From positions 1,144,873-1,208,872 of the forward strand of contig NZ_CP017074.1 of NCBI RefSeq assembly GCF_001717465.1: 64,000 nt of DNA, written 5' to 3'. Positions 37,757 through 46,095 of the stretch are shown in pieces. The notes beneath the pieces were generated by a model. That model did no database searches. It had not been told where the DNA came from and worked only from the letters and a program-made list of their open reading frames with translations. The position numbers and the translations under genes were made by a program. Origin of the DNA: Luteimonas sp. JM171. GTDB lineage: Bacteria > Pseudomonadota > Gammaproteobacteria > Xanthomonadales > Xanthomonadaceae. How positions within the stretch are numbered: the stretch's first letter is position 1; each line of letters starts with the position of its first letter.

Positions 37757-38818
37757 TCAGAGGTCGTCGAAGCCGTTGTCCACGTTGGTCTTCTTGTAGG
37801 AGGCGTTGCGCATCTCGAAGAAGTCGGTCTTGGTCTCGGTGAAGTTGTCCGCGTAGGCACGGATCCACGGCATCACATTCTCGGTAGCATCCGGATACAG
37901 GCTCTCGATGCCCAGCATGCCGGCCATCTTGTTGGCCCGGTATTGCACGTAGCGGATCATTTCATCCACGTTGATCCCGTCGATGCCGTCAAGCACTTCC
38001 CCGGTCCACTGCACCTCCAGCTCCACCGCATGCTCGAACGCGCGGTGCACGTATTCCGCCAGTTCGTCGCTCTGCAGCGCGGGGTGTTCGCCGACGATGG
38101 CGCGGATCACCTCGCTGATGAACTTGGTGTGGGCCAGCTCGTCGCGGTTGATGAAGCTGATGACCTTGCCGGTGCCCGCCATCCGGTTCTGGCGCACCAG
38201 GTTGTAGAAGTACGCAAAACCGGAATAGAAGTTGATGCCCTCCAGGATTGATGACTGGATCAGCGCGCGCAGCAGGGTCTCGGCCGTCTTCTCGCGCATG
38301 AAGTCGTCATAGGAGGTCATGATCGGCGCGTTGCGCTTGAGGATCGTGGGGTGGGTGCGGGCGATCTCGAAGATCCGCTTCTGGTTCTCCAGGTCGGTGA
38401 TCGAGGACAGCACGTAGCTGTAGCTCTCGTTGTGGATGACCTCCTGCTGGCCGATGATCGCCGCGTTGGCGTGCGCGGCCGGGTCCGTGATGTATTCGGC
38501 GACGTTGTAGATGAAGCGGGTCTGCGGCGAATCCAGCGTGGCCAGCAGGCCGATGATGGAGTCGTAGGCGTTTTTCTCGCGCGCCGACAGGTCGCCGTAC
38601 TCGCGCGCGTCGGCCTTCATGTCCACCTCGTCCGGGATCCAGAAGTTGGTGGAGAGCTCCTTGTAGGCCCGGTAGAACGACGGATACGGAATATCGTTCC
38701 AGTTGAGGATGCCGCTGGTGCGGCCATTGATGATCCCGGTCGAACGGTTCGGATGGCGCGGCTCGAGGATCCGGATGCGCTCAAGCGGCGTGGCGGTGGT
38801 GGGTGCAGTGGCGGACAT
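37757..38818 (-). CDS. nrdB: Ribonucleoside-diphosphate reductase, beta subunit
   Basis: The 353-residue radical-generating subunit of class Ia ribonucleotide reductase. The di-metal ligands are present: Asp96 (LLATLDSPQ), Glu126 and His129 (QEVIHNESY), a Glu in LEGINFYSGF, and Glu/His in NRDELAHTKF; Tyr133 is in the radical position. The C-terminal KTNVDNGFDDL is the tail that docks into NrdA. The ATG at 38818 begins MSATAPTT as in Xanthomonas relatives. It is cotranscribed with nrdA, across a 159-base gap rich in hairpins. Confidence 0.97.
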   Translation of the reverse strand: MSATAPTTATPLERIRILEPRHPNRSTGIINGRTSGILNWNDIPYPSFYRAYKELSTNFWIPDEVDMKADAREYGDLSAREKNAYDSIIGLLATLDSPQTRFIYNVAEYITDPAAHANAAIIGQQEVIHNESYSYVLSSITDLENQKRIFEIARTHPTILKRNAPIMTSYDDFMREKTAETLLRALIQSSILEGINFYSGFAYFYNLVRQNRMAGTGKVISFINRDELAHTKFISEVIRAIVGEHPALQSDELAEYVHRAFEHAVELEVQWTGEVLDGIDGINVDEMIRYVQYRANKMAGMLGIESLYPDATENVMPWIRAYADNFTETKTDFFEMRNASYKKTNVDNGFDDL

Positions 38819-38863
38819 AGGTACTTTCTCTGTTTCGGTTGCGCCCGGCGGCGCGACCACTCT

Positions 38864-38980
38864 GGAGGAAAGCCCCCCTGGGCCAGGGGGGCGCGCCCAA
38901 GGCGCGGGGGTGTGGGAGCGAAAAGTGCAGGGTCCACGGTTCGCGGAACGAACCGTGGAAGCGGAGCGCGAACGCGCTCA
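38864..38980 (-). repeat. Three hairpins in the nrdA-nrdB gap
   Basis: Three stem-loops follow one another: 38964-38979 (7-bp stem, GAGCGCG), overlapping the nrdA stop; 38933-38959 (perfect 11-bp stem, TCCACGGTTCG, 5-base loop); 38872-38892 (7 to 10 bp, GCCCCCC). None has a U run, so they are more likely to affect mRNA stability or nrdB translation than to terminate. Confidence 0.6.
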
Positions 38981-41350
38981 GCTACTGCACCACTCGCACT
39001 CGGCAATATCGATGTCGTTGGAGCGTACGTAGTAGGTGGTTTTCAGCCCCTCTCGCCAGGCGCTCATGTGCAGCTCCAGCAGGGTGCTGGCGCGGATGGT
39101 GCTGGGCACGTAGAAGTTGAAGCTGATCGACTGGTCGACGTGGCGCTGGCGGCGCGCGTTCTGGCGCACGGACGCGAACTGGTCGAGCTTGTAGGAGCCC
39201 TTCTCGTAGTACGGCCAGGTGTCCAGCGACAGCCCCGGTGCGGCCACCGGGCGGCGGTAGTCCTTCTTTTCCTCGTAGTAGAACGCCGAGTAGATGGGAT
39301 CGATCGAGGCGGTGCTGCCAGCGATCTGGGCGGTGGACATGTTCGGCGCAACCGCCATCAGCCAGCCGTTGCGCAGCCCGTTCACCGCCACCTGCGCGGC
39401 CAGGTCGAGCCACTGCGCGCTGTTGTAGCCGCGGTCGCGGAAGTAGGCGCCGTTGTGCCAGTCGCTGCCGGTGAAGGCCGGGTAGCTGCCCTTCTCCTTC
39501 GCCAGCTCCATGCTGGCCTGCACCGTCAGGTAGTTGATGCGCTCGTACAGCGCATCGCTGAAGTCCTCCGCCTCGGGCGTGTTCCAGTGGATGCCCTTCT
39601 GGGCCAGCAGGTGGTGCCAGCCAAAGGTGCCCAGGCCGATAGCGCGGTACTTCCGGTTGGTGATGGTGGCCTGCGGCACCGGCAGCTGGTTGAGGTCGAT
39701 CACGTTGTCGAGCATGCGGACCTGGATCGGGATCAGGCGCTCGAGGACGTCGGTGATCAGGTCCACCTGCCCGTCACTCGGGACGATCGCCCGGCCCAGG
39801 TTGATCGATGACAGGTTGCAGACCACGAAGTCGCCGGCCTGCTTCGTGGTCACGATCTGGTTGCCGGAAATGATCTCCTGCATCAGCCGGGTGGGGCTCA
39901 TGTTCTGCAGGATCTCGGTGCACAGGTTGGACGAATACACCATGCCCGCGTGCTTGTTCGGGTTCTTCCGGTTGACCTCGTCGCGGTAGAACATGAACGG
40001 GTTGCCCGTTTCCAGCTGGCTGACCATCAGCCGCTTGAAGATGTCGATGGCCTTGACGGTCTTGCGCGAGATGCGCTCGTCGGCCACCACTTCCTCATAG
40101 CGCCTGCGGAAGCTGCCGTCCGGGTCGCCCTTCTTCTCGTCAAAGAAATCCTGCAGGTACCAGCCCTTGACCCGGTGCACCTCGTGCGGGTCAAACAGGT
40201 ACCAGTCGCCGCGACGCTCCACCGCCTCCATGAACAGGTCCGGGATGCAGACGGCAGTAAACACGTCGTGCGCGCGCAGGCGCTGGTCGCCGTTGTTGAG
40301 CCGCAGGTCCAGGAAGGCCTCGATGTCGCGGTGCCAGACGTCCAGGTACACCGCCACCGCGCCCTTGCGCTGGCCCAGCTGATCCACTGACACGGCGGTG
40401 TTGTTGAGCTGCTTGATCCACGGCACCACGCCGCCCGACGAGTTGGGCACGCCGCGGATGGCCGAGCCGGCCGCGCGCACGTAACCCATGTAGGCGCCCA
40501 CGCCGCCGCCGCCCTTGGAGACCCGGGCGATGTCGGTGTTGGAGTCGTAGATGCCCTGCAATGAATCGTCCACGGTGTCGATGAAGCACGACGACAGCTG
40601 GCCGCCCACCTTGCCGGCGTTCTGCAGGGTGGGCGTGGCCACGGTCATGTACAGGTTCGAGAGCGCCCAGTAGGCCTCGCCCACCAGCTGCATGCGGCGC
40701 GCGCGCGGCTGCTCGTCCTGCATCAGGTACAGGGCGATCGTCAGCCAGCGCTCCTGCGGCAGCTCGTAGACATTGCGGGCGGTGTCGGTGGCCAGGTAGC
40801 GGGTGGCCAGCAGGTACAGTCCGTTGTAGTTGAACAGCAGGTCGCGATCCGGCTCGATCAGGCGGCCGGCTTCCTCCAGTTCCTCCTTGGAGTAGGCGCG
40901 CAGGATGTCGTTGGAGTAGATATTGCGATCGGCCAGGCTCTCCTGCAGGCCGACGTAGGAGCCATATTTTTCCCCCACGTCGTAGAAGCGGTTGCGGCTG
41001 GCGCGCTTGTACAGCCGGCGCAGGTAGACCCGGGCCGCGAACATCTCCCACTCCGGAGCGGTGACATCGACCCGGGCCTCGGCCTCGCGGATCAGGTGAT
41101 CGACCAGGTCGTCGGCGTTGACGGCGTGCTTGCGCTCGACGAAGCCGAACACGCTCGCCTTGTATCCATCGATGTCCAGCTGCGGGAACTCCGCATGGAC
41201 CCGGTCGATGGCACGCTCCAGGCGCGCGCGGTCGTAGGGGGTGCGCCGGTTGCCGGCTTCCTTGGTGATCCAGGTGGTGGGGCCGGCGTCGTCCCCGTGG
41301 GTGGGGGACGCCGGGGCGGGGGCGGCGACGGGGCCATCAAGCGTATCCAT
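38978..41350 (-). CDS. nrdA: Ribonucleoside-diphosphate reductase, alpha subunit
   Basis: The 790-residue catalytic subunit that reduces NDPs to dNDPs. An N-terminal ATP-cone (WITKEAGNRRTPYDRARLERA, about residues 27-115) suggests allosteric control by ATP/dATP. The active site has NLCTEILQNM with the thiyl Cys, and the C-terminal redox pair is CEWC at residues 785-788, which would be re-reduced by thioredoxin. The ATG at 41350 follows GCAGGAGC; the open frame further upstream to 41752 merely reads through the leader RNA. Regulation: NrdR boxes at the promoter and a cobalamin riboswitch in the leader. Confidence 0.97.
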   Translation of the reverse strand: MDTLDGPVAAPAPASPTHGDDAGPTTWITKEAGNRRTPYDRARLERAIDRVHAEFPQLDIDGYKASVFGFVERKHAVNADDLVDHLIREAEARVDVTAPEWEMFAARVYLRRLYKRASRNRFYDVGEKYGSYVGLQESLADRNIYSNDILRAYSKEELEEAGRLIEPDRDLLFNYNGLYLLATRYLATDTARNVYELPQERWLTIALYLMQDEQPRARRMQLVGEAYWALSNLYMTVATPTLQNAGKVGGQLSSCFIDTVDDSLQGIYDSNTDIARVSKGGGGVGAYMGYVRAAGSAIRGVPNSSGGVVPWIKQLNNTAVSVDQLGQRKGAVAVYLDVWHRDIEAFLDLRLNNGDQRLRAHDVFTAVCIPDLFMEAVERRGDWYLFDPHEVHRVKGWYLQDFFDEKKGDPDGSFRRRYEEVVADERISRKTVKAIDIFKRLMVSQLETGNPFMFYRDEVNRKNPNKHAGMVYSSNLCTEILQNMSPTRLMQEIISGNQIVTTKQAGDFVVCNLSSINLGRAIVPSDGQVDLITDVLERLIPIQVRMLDNVIDLNQLPVPQATITNRKYRAIGLGTFGWHHLLAQKGIHWNTPEAEDFSDALYERINYLTVQASMELAKEKGSYPAFTGSDWHNGAYFRDRGYNSAQWLDLAAQVAVNGLRNGWLMAVAPNMSTAQIAGSTASIDPIYSAFYYEEKKDYRRPVAAPGLSLDTWPYYEKGSYKLDQFASVRQNARRQRHVDQSISFNFYVPSTIRASTLLELHMSAWREGLKTTYYVRSNDIDIAECEWCSS

Positions 41351-41544
41351 GTCTGCTCCTGCAGGTCGAGCGCACGGCCGCTGTCCCTCGACAGGCGGCT
41401 GGGCCGGGTCATTGCAGGGTGGGGAAGCGGCGTCGCAGCGGCGGCGACGGCGCCCCTTGGACGGGAACGGCCGCGCGCGTGCTTCGCCAGCCATCTCCCC
41501 CCGGAGATTCCGCGGCCGGCACCGCGCGGCGTGCTTGCGCGCGG
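41351..41544 (-). other. Rest of the nrdA leader (candidate expression platform)
   Basis: 194 bases between the riboswitch and the nrdA start contain no gene. Several GC-rich inverted segments occur, and the start-proximal CCTGCAGGAGC includes the nrdA ribosome binding site in a palindrome. I could not decide between a terminator and a ribosome-site-masking mechanism. Confidence 0.5.
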
Positions 41545-41743
41545 CTGTCGGCAGGTCTTCGGGCTCATGGGCACGGAGGCGCCTGGCCTCCACCTTGCCC
41601 GCCGCTTCCCGGTGCCGTGGCGGCTCCAGTGCTGTGTGGCGGGGTCGTTCCCAATTACCGCTGCGGGGCAGCGCCGGAATGGCCCATGGGGCTTCACCGG
41701 CTTCCCTTTTCATCCGGCGGGTAGCGCCCGCCAGAACCGACAG
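41545..41743 (-). ncRNA. Cobalamin (AdoCbl) riboswitch upstream of nrdA
   Basis: Reading the minus strand, all conserved blocks of the cobalamin aptamer occur in order: AAAAGGGAAGCCGGTGAA, then GCGCTGCCCCGCAGCGGTAA, GGGAACGA, a GCACTGG segment, GGGAAGCGG, and the B12 box GAGCCCGAAGACCTGCC. A closing stem pairs CTGTCGG (41743-41737) with CCGACAG (41551-41545). The predicted transcript start is near 41741, so the aptamer begins at the 5' end. It should lower nrdAB expression when adenosylcobalamin is plentiful, as known for class I nrd genes in Streptomyces. Confidence 0.92.
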
Positions 41744-41759
41744 GCACAACATATCGTGG
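41744..41759 (-). promoter_or_regulatory. NrdR box 1
   Basis: GCACAACATATCGTGG agrees with the NrdR consensus acaCwAtATaTwGtgt at 12 of 16 positions by my count. It covers the -10 of the nrdA promoter and is 31 bp from box 2, the standard spacing. Confidence 0.72.
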
Positions 41760-41775
41760 GCCGAAGATTTGTCAA
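41748..41775 (-). promoter_or_regulatory. nrdA promoter
   Basis: On the minus strand, TTGACA (41775-41770), a 16-base spacer and TATGTT (41753-41748). The transcript would start near 41741, right where the riboswitch begins. Confidence 0.75.
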
Positions 41776-41790
41776 CGCAAAATGTTGTGG
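41775..41790 (-). promoter_or_regulatory. NrdR box 2
   Basis: ACGCAAAATGTTGTGG agrees with the NrdR consensus at 12 of 16 positions and abuts the -35 element. Pairs with box 1 at 31 bp centre to centre (15-bp gap). Confidence 0.72.
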
Positions 41791-41821
41791 AACACTGCAG
41801 GCGTGTTCCACGAGGCCCGGC

Positions 41822-42979
41822 TCAGGGCCGGTGTTCGCTGGCCAGGTATTCCGCGCTGCGCATCTCGATCAGGCGCGATGCCGTGCGCTCGAACGCGCCT
41901 GCCAGCCGTTCGCCGGTGTACAGCCCGGGTGGCTCCGCGTCGGCGGTGCACAGCAGGTTGACGTTGCGATCGTAGAGCTCGTCGATGAGCGTCACCAGCC
42001 GGCGTGCGGCGTCGTCGCAGCGTTCGTTGAGCAGCGGGATGTTGCCCAGCAGCAGGGTATGGAACTCGCGCGCGATCTCGATGTAGTCGCTGGCCCCGCG
42101 GGGGCCTTCGCACAGAGCCTCGAAGTCGAACCAGGCCATGCCCGGGCTGCGGGCGCGCACGGCGATCCGCCGCCCTTCCAGTTCGATCCCCGCATCGCGG
42201 TGGCCGTCATCGCCCCCCAGCTCGCGCCAGCGCTGCTCCAGCCATGCATCGGAGCCGACGTCCAGGGGCGTGCGATAGACCGGCGAGCGGGTCAGCGCAC
42301 GCAGCCGGTAGTCGGTTTCGCTTTCGATGTACAACACCTTGCAGTGGCGCTGGATCAGGTCGATTGCCGGCAGGAAGCGCGCGCGCTGCAGGCCGTCGCG
42401 GTAAAGATCGGGCGGGGCCACGTTGGACGTGGTCACCAGCACGATGCCCTCGTTGAACATGCACTCGAGCAGCCGGGCCAGGATCATCGCATCGCCGATG
42501 TCGCCAACGAAGAACTCGTCCAGCACCAGCACCCGCAGGCCCCCCCTGCGCCAGCCGCGCACGATCAGCGCCAGCCGGTCGCGTTCGCCGCCATGCGCGC
42601 GCAGCTGCGCGTGCACCTGGCGCATGAAGCGGTGGAAGTGGGTGCGGTACTTGCCGTCGCCGGCACCCGCCCCGCCGGTGGCGAGGTCGGCGCCGCGCAG
42701 TTCGCGCAGGGGCAGCGCCGCGTGGAACAGGTCCACCAGGAAGGTCTTGCCGCGGCCTACGCCGCCCCACAGGTACAGGCCGGCGACCGGCGCCGGCTGG
42801 CCGGTGCCGCGAAGGCGCTGCAGCAGGCTGGGCCGCTGCGGCACGCGCACGGCTTCGCGGTGGATCCGGTCGAGTTCTTCCAGCACCGCGCGCTGGGCCG
42901 GATCGTCCTGCCACTCGCCCGCCGCCACCCCGGCGGCGTAGGCCTGCGAGGGGGTTTGCGCCGCGGCGCGCTCAGGCAT
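41822..42979 (-). CDS. zapE: Cell division protein ZapE (AFG1-like ATPase)
   Basis: A 385-residue AFG1/ZapE-type AAA ATPase, which acts at the Z ring during stress-related division. Walker A is GGVGRGKT (residues 72-79), Walker B VLVLDEF, and the family segments THFHRFMRQVHAQL, NVAPPDLYRDGLQR and LIDELYDRNVNLLC are all present. The ATG at 42979 overlaps the end of the hydrolase gene by 8 bases; no clear ribosome binding site, so coupling is likely. It ends before the nrdA promoter region. Confidence 0.94.
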   Translation of the reverse strand: MPERAAAQTPSQAYAAGVAAGEWQDDPAQRAVLEELDRIHREAVRVPQRPSLLQRLRGTGQPAPVAGLYLWGGVGRGKTFLVDLFHAALPLRELRGADLATGGAGAGDGKYRTHFHRFMRQVHAQLRAHGGERDRLALIVRGWRRGGLRVLVLDEFFVGDIGDAMILARLLECMFNEGIVLVTTSNVAPPDLYRDGLQRARFLPAIDLIQRHCKVLYIESETDYRLRALTRSPVYRTPLDVGSDAWLEQRWRELGGDDGHRDAGIELEGRRIAVRARSPGMAWFDFEALCEGPRGASDYIEIAREFHTLLLGNIPLLNERCDDAARRLVTLIDELYDRNVNLLCTADAEPPGLYTGERLAGAFERTASRLIEMRSAEYLASEHRP

Positions 42980-43640
42980 CCGCGGCGGGCAGGTACTGGC
43001 GCACGCCGTTCTTGATCGCCCCGCGCAGGTCCAGCAGCTTGCGATGGAAGAAGTGCCCGCTGTCGGGGATGCGGACCAGCTCGGCCTGCGCATCGGTGCG
43101 CTCGAGCCAGTCGTACACGGCCTGCGGATCGACGATCTCGTCTTCCTCGCCCTGGATCACCAGCCAGGGGAAGGTCGGGGTCCGGACCTTGCTGAAGTCC
43201 CAGCGGCCGGCCGGCGGGGCGATCGATATCAGCATGCCGGGTTCGATCTCATGCGCGGCCGCCAGGCTGACGTAGGCGCCGAAGCTGAAACCGGCCAGCC
43301 ACAGCCGCTGGCCCGGGCGCTGCGAGCGGACCCAGGCGGCCACCGCCAGCAGATCGTCGACCTCGCCGCGGCCCTCGTCGAACTCGCCCTCCGAAGCGCC
43401 GGTGCCGCGGAAGTTGAAGCGCACCGTGGTCGCGCCCAGCTCGCGCAGCGCGCGCGCGGTCATGGTCACGACCTTGTTGTGCATGGTGCCGCCCTCTGTG
43501 GGCAGCGGGTGGCAGATGATCGCCACCAGCGGCAGCGCCGCGACGTCGTCATCCGGATGGTCGACGGCCACCTCGAGCCCGCCGGCGGGGCCGGGCAGGG
43601 TCAGGGCGCTCGATTCGGTTGGAAATGTGGGGGTATCCAT
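42972..43640 (-). CDS. Alpha/beta hydrolase (COG2945-type)
   Basis: A 222-residue cytoplasmic alpha/beta hydrolase. The fold markers are IICHPLPTEGGTMHNKVV (oxyanion loop), RFNFRGTGASEG, nucleophile elbow GFSFG, the acid in QGEEDEIVDP and the His in DSGHFFHRKL. This set matches COG2945-type esterases common in gammaproteobacteria. The ATG at 43640 gives MDTPTFP; the longer frame lacks support. It overlaps zapE, a frequent neighbour, but its substrate is unknown. Confidence 0.9.
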   Translation of the reverse strand: MDTPTFPTESSALTLPGPAGGLEVAVDHPDDDVAALPLVAIICHPLPTEGGTMHNKVVTMTARALRELGATTVRFNFRGTGASEGEFDEGRGEVDDLLAVAAWVRSQRPGQRLWLAGFSFGAYVSLAAAHEIEPGMLISIAPPAGRWDFSKVRTPTFPWLVIQGEEDEIVDPQAVYDWLERTDAQAELVRIPDSGHFFHRKLLDLRGAIKNGVRQYLPAADA

Positions 43641-43685
43641 GGATGGAATGATAGGCGATCGGGCATCCCGGCACGGCTTGCACAA

Positions 43686-43710
43686 ACGAAAACGCCGCCC
43701 GGAGGCGGCG
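43686..43710 (-). terminator. Rho-independent terminator of the cytochrome c gene
   Basis: On the minus strand a 7-bp stem (CGCCGCC/GGCGGCG, 43710-43693) with a 4-base loop is followed by TTTTCGTTT. It lies 25 bases past the cytochrome stop. Confidence 0.85.
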
Positions 43711-43734
43711 CATTCGGGCGGCCGGCAAGGCGCC

Positions 43735-44250
43735 TCAGTTGAGGTTGTCGAGCATCCAGTCGACCGACGCGATCACCTGCTCATCGCTCAGCGCCGGGTT
43801 GCCGCCGCGCGCCGGCATGAAGCCGGTGTCCCCGGTGAAGCCTTCGATGGCGTGGGTGTAGAGGGTGTCGCGGCCCTTGGGAATGCGCGATGCCCAGTCG
43901 GTCTGGGTCAGCGTGGGGGCACCGGCCACGCCCGCGCCGTGGCAGCCCGCGCACAGGTTGTCGTAGATTTCACCGCCGTCCAGGGTGCCGCCATAGGCCA
44001 CCTGCGATTCTGCCTGCGCGGCGGCCGCGGCCGCTGCGGCGGCCTGGGCCGCGGCGCCGGTGGAGCCGGCGTAGACGTCGGCCACCGGCGCAATGCGCTC
44101 GGCCTGGGCCAGCATGGCGGTCTGGGACTCCTGCGGCGGGACGGCCTTGTGCAGCCAGGCGGACAGGCCCACCAGTCCACCCGTGACCACGGCAAGGAAC
44201 AGGATCACCAGGGAGAACTTTTTCAGGAAGTCGAGATCGTAATTGCGCAC
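43735..44250 (-). CDS. Membrane-anchored c5-type monoheme cytochrome
   Basis: A 171-residue c-type cytochrome. One N-terminal helix (FLKKFSLVILFLAVVTGGLVGL region) anchors it in the inner membrane; an Ala-rich linker (nine consecutive Ala among them) leads to a class I cytochrome domain with the heme site CAGCH (NLCAGCHGAG) and the axial Met in GFMPARGGNP. It resembles cytochrome c5/CycB-like electron carriers to terminal oxidases. The GTG at 44250 (MRNYDLDF) has AAGGG upstream and is preferred over the longer frame. Confidence 0.92.
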   Translation of the reverse strand: MRNYDLDFLKKFSLVILFLAVVTGGLVGLSAWLHKAVPPQESQTAMLAQAERIAPVADVYAGSTGAAAQAAAAAAAAAQAESQVAYGGTLDGGEIYDNLCAGCHGAGVAGAPTLTQTDWASRIPKGRDTLYTHAIEGFTGDTGFMPARGGNPALSDEQVIASVDWMLDNLN

Positions 44251-44399
44251 GTCGGCACCCTTTGGCGTGGCCGGGCCACAGCTGGGGCGGAAGTATAGAA
44301 CACGCGAGGGGCGTGCCGCAGCCGGCGGGCGATGACTTCGATCAATGCGCCCGCGGCGCTGGTGCGGCAAGCTGCCATGACAGAACTACGGAGAAACCC

Positions 44400-44849
44400 A
44401 TGTACCAACGCCTGCTGGTTGCCCTGGACAACACCAAGACCTCCAGGCTCGCCCTGGACCATGCCGCCGAGCTCGCCCGCCTGTCCGGTGCCACCGTGGT
44501 GCTGCTGCACGTGCTGGAGAGTTTCCGCCACGTCAGCGGATTCGAGTCGCCGAAGGTCTACGCCGAGGAAGTGCTGCCGCGGATGCGCGAGAAGGGCCGC
44601 CAGCTGCTGGACGAGGTCGCCGCGCCGCTGGTGGAGCAGGGGATCGACGTGGAGACGGTGTTGCTCGAGGGCAGCGACGAGCGCGTGGCCGAGGTCATTG
44701 CCCGCCGCGCCCGGGAAGCCGGCGTGGACCTGGTGATCATGGGCACCCACGGCCGGCGCGGAGTGAACCGCCTGCTGCTGGGCAGCGACGCCGAGCACGT
44801 GGCGCGCATCGCGCACGCGCCGGTGATGCTGGTGCGGAAGGCGGAGTAG
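44400..44849 (+). CDS. Universal stress protein UspA
   Basis: A 149-residue single-domain UspA-family protein. The N-terminus YQRLLVALDNTKTSRLAL and the ATP-binding signature GTHGRRGVNRLLLGSDA are clear (Ser takes the last position of G-x2-G-x9-GS). GGAG lies 7 bases before the ATG at 44400. It is transcribed toward the tRNA-Arg gene on the other strand and appears to be monocistronic. Function in stress survival is inferred from the family only. Confidence 0.93.
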   Translation: MYQRLLVALDNTKTSRLALDHAAELARLSGATVVLLHVLESFRHVSGFESPKVYAEEVLPRMREKGRQLLDEVAAPLVEQGIDVETVLLEGSDERVAEVIARRAREAGVDLVIMGTHGRRGVNRLLLGSDAEHVARIAHAPVMLVRKAE

Positions 44850-44862
44850 ATCCGCAAGAAGG

Positions 44863-44939
44863 TGGCGCGCCTGGAGGGATTCGAACCCCCGACCAACGGC
44901 TTCGGAAGCCGCTACTCTATCCAGCTGAGCTACAGGCGC
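44863..44939 (-). tRNA. tRNA-Arg (anticodon CCG)
   Basis: A 77-base cloverleaf on the minus strand: acceptor GCGCCTG/CAGGCGC, D arm with AGCTCAGCTGGATAGAG, anticodon loop TTCCGAA (CCG, reads CGG), T arm GGTTCGAATCC, discriminator G and encoded CCA. Confidence 0.97.
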
Positions 44940-45069
44940 GTAGCCAGTCATTTTCCACCATCTGCGCGCAAGACGCGAGTCCCTCGTTCCCCGCCCGTGC
45001 CGATCGCGGCCAGGAGCGGCTGTTATTGCGCGGTTTCATGGTGGAATGCGCGTCCAACCGGGCTCCAGC

Positions 45070-45417
45070 CTAAAGCTTCCCGCCAAGCTTGAGTCGCCTG
45101 ATCACCATCCCCGTCGCGGCAACGGCCCAGATCTCCGCGAACCAGGGCAGCATGGCCAGGAGCTGACTGCCCTGGTGGATCGCGCCGTTGGCGGACATGC
45201 ACTGCAGCGACAGGCTGGTCCGGGTTTCGCCCGGGATGCTGAAGACCTGCTTGGCCACGAACGCGTCCGGATAGCCTGCCGGGCAGGCCAGCGGAGCGAC
45301 CAGGCTCATCAGGCCCGGCCAGAGCAGTTGCAGCAGGACTGCGGTCAGCGCCAGGGCGAACAGCGCGGAGACCGGCACGATCAGTCGCAGGTCCGGGGCG
45401 GATGACGGGCCGGTCAC
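45070..45417 (-). CDS. Hypothetical two-helix membrane protein
   Basis: A 115-residue protein with a helix near each end (about 12-34 and 86-106) and a loop between containing two cysteines (PLACPAGY and SLQCMSANG) that could form a periplasmic disulfide. The GTG at 45417 overlaps the stop of the upstream lipoprotein gene by 4 bases (GTGA), which supports both starts. I recognise no family. The pair lies between tRNA-Arg and ubiA. Confidence 0.65.
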   Translation of the reverse strand: MTGPSSAPDLRLIVPVSALFALALTAVLLQLLWPGLMSLVAPLACPAGYPDAFVAKQVFSIPGETRTSLSLQCMSANGAIHQGSQLLAMLPWFAEIWAVAATGMVIRRLKLGGKL

Positions 45418-45974
45418 AGCAGGTTCCCGTCGGCGTCGTATATGTGCCGGGCAGCGCCGCGACGCGCATCCGAATGGGAGACTGAAAACCGCGGAGTGGA
45501 GATCAGCCCGGTGCGGCGGTCCACTTCGGCGCTGATCTCAAGGCTCCCCAGCCGCCCTTCGGTGAATCCGGCGCGCCGACCGGCATCGGCCACCAGCTCG
45601 GGCAGCCGGTCCAGGGCGCGGAAGTCGCCGAGCATGAAGCCAGCCGGTTCCCGATGCTCCACGTTAACCGGATCTGCGCTGGTGATTCGCCCGTTCCTGT
45701 ACCGGTAGCGGTCCCAGTTGCCGGGCGTGCGCGGATCGGCCGCCTCCAGGGTTACTTCCTGCGGGCTGATGCGAATGGAGGCGACCGGAAGCTGGCCGGG
45801 GTCGGCGGAGACCCTTGCGGCCACCGCTTCCACCGCTTCGCGTACCACGAAGGGTTCTGCGCCAACGCCGCGGCGGCCGGCTTCAGAAAGGATGTCCGAA
45901 TGGTCCCGGGCGCCGATGCAGCCGCCGAGCAGCAGCACCGCGGCCACGGGGAGGAACAACAGGTGGGCCCGCAT
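45414..45974 (-). CDS. Hypothetical lipoprotein
   Basis: A 186-residue predicted lipoprotein with lipobox LLGGC, followed by a mixed alpha/beta domain of unknown family ([50 protein letters not shown]). The ATG at 45974 gives the signal peptide; a longer start at 46007 would disrupt it. It is coupled to the two-helix membrane protein gene downstream, so the two may work together in the envelope. Confidence 0.7.
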   Translation of the reverse strand: MRAHLLFLPVAAVLLLGGCIGARDHSDILSEAGRRGVGAEPFVVREAVEAVAARVSADPGQLPVASIRISPQEVTLEAADPRTPGNWDRYRYRNGRITSADPVNVEHREPAGFMLGDFRALDRLPELVADAGRRAGFTEGRLGSLEISAEVDRRTGLISTPRFSVSHSDARRGAARHIYDADGNLL

Positions 45975-46095
45975 ATCGCCCGCCAGTATCCCCGCCGTTT
46001 GTGACAAGCGCTCGAAAGCTCCGCCAGCACCGCGCCCGCCGTCGGACGCGGGCCCGCCTGGACCCGGGCGCGGCCGTTCTTGCTACGCTTTCGCG

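Noticed and set aside
41351..41752. An N-terminal extension of NrdA to 41752
   Set aside because: The open frame merely reads through the cobalamin riboswitch; the ATG at 41350 has the ribosome binding site and the family N-terminus.
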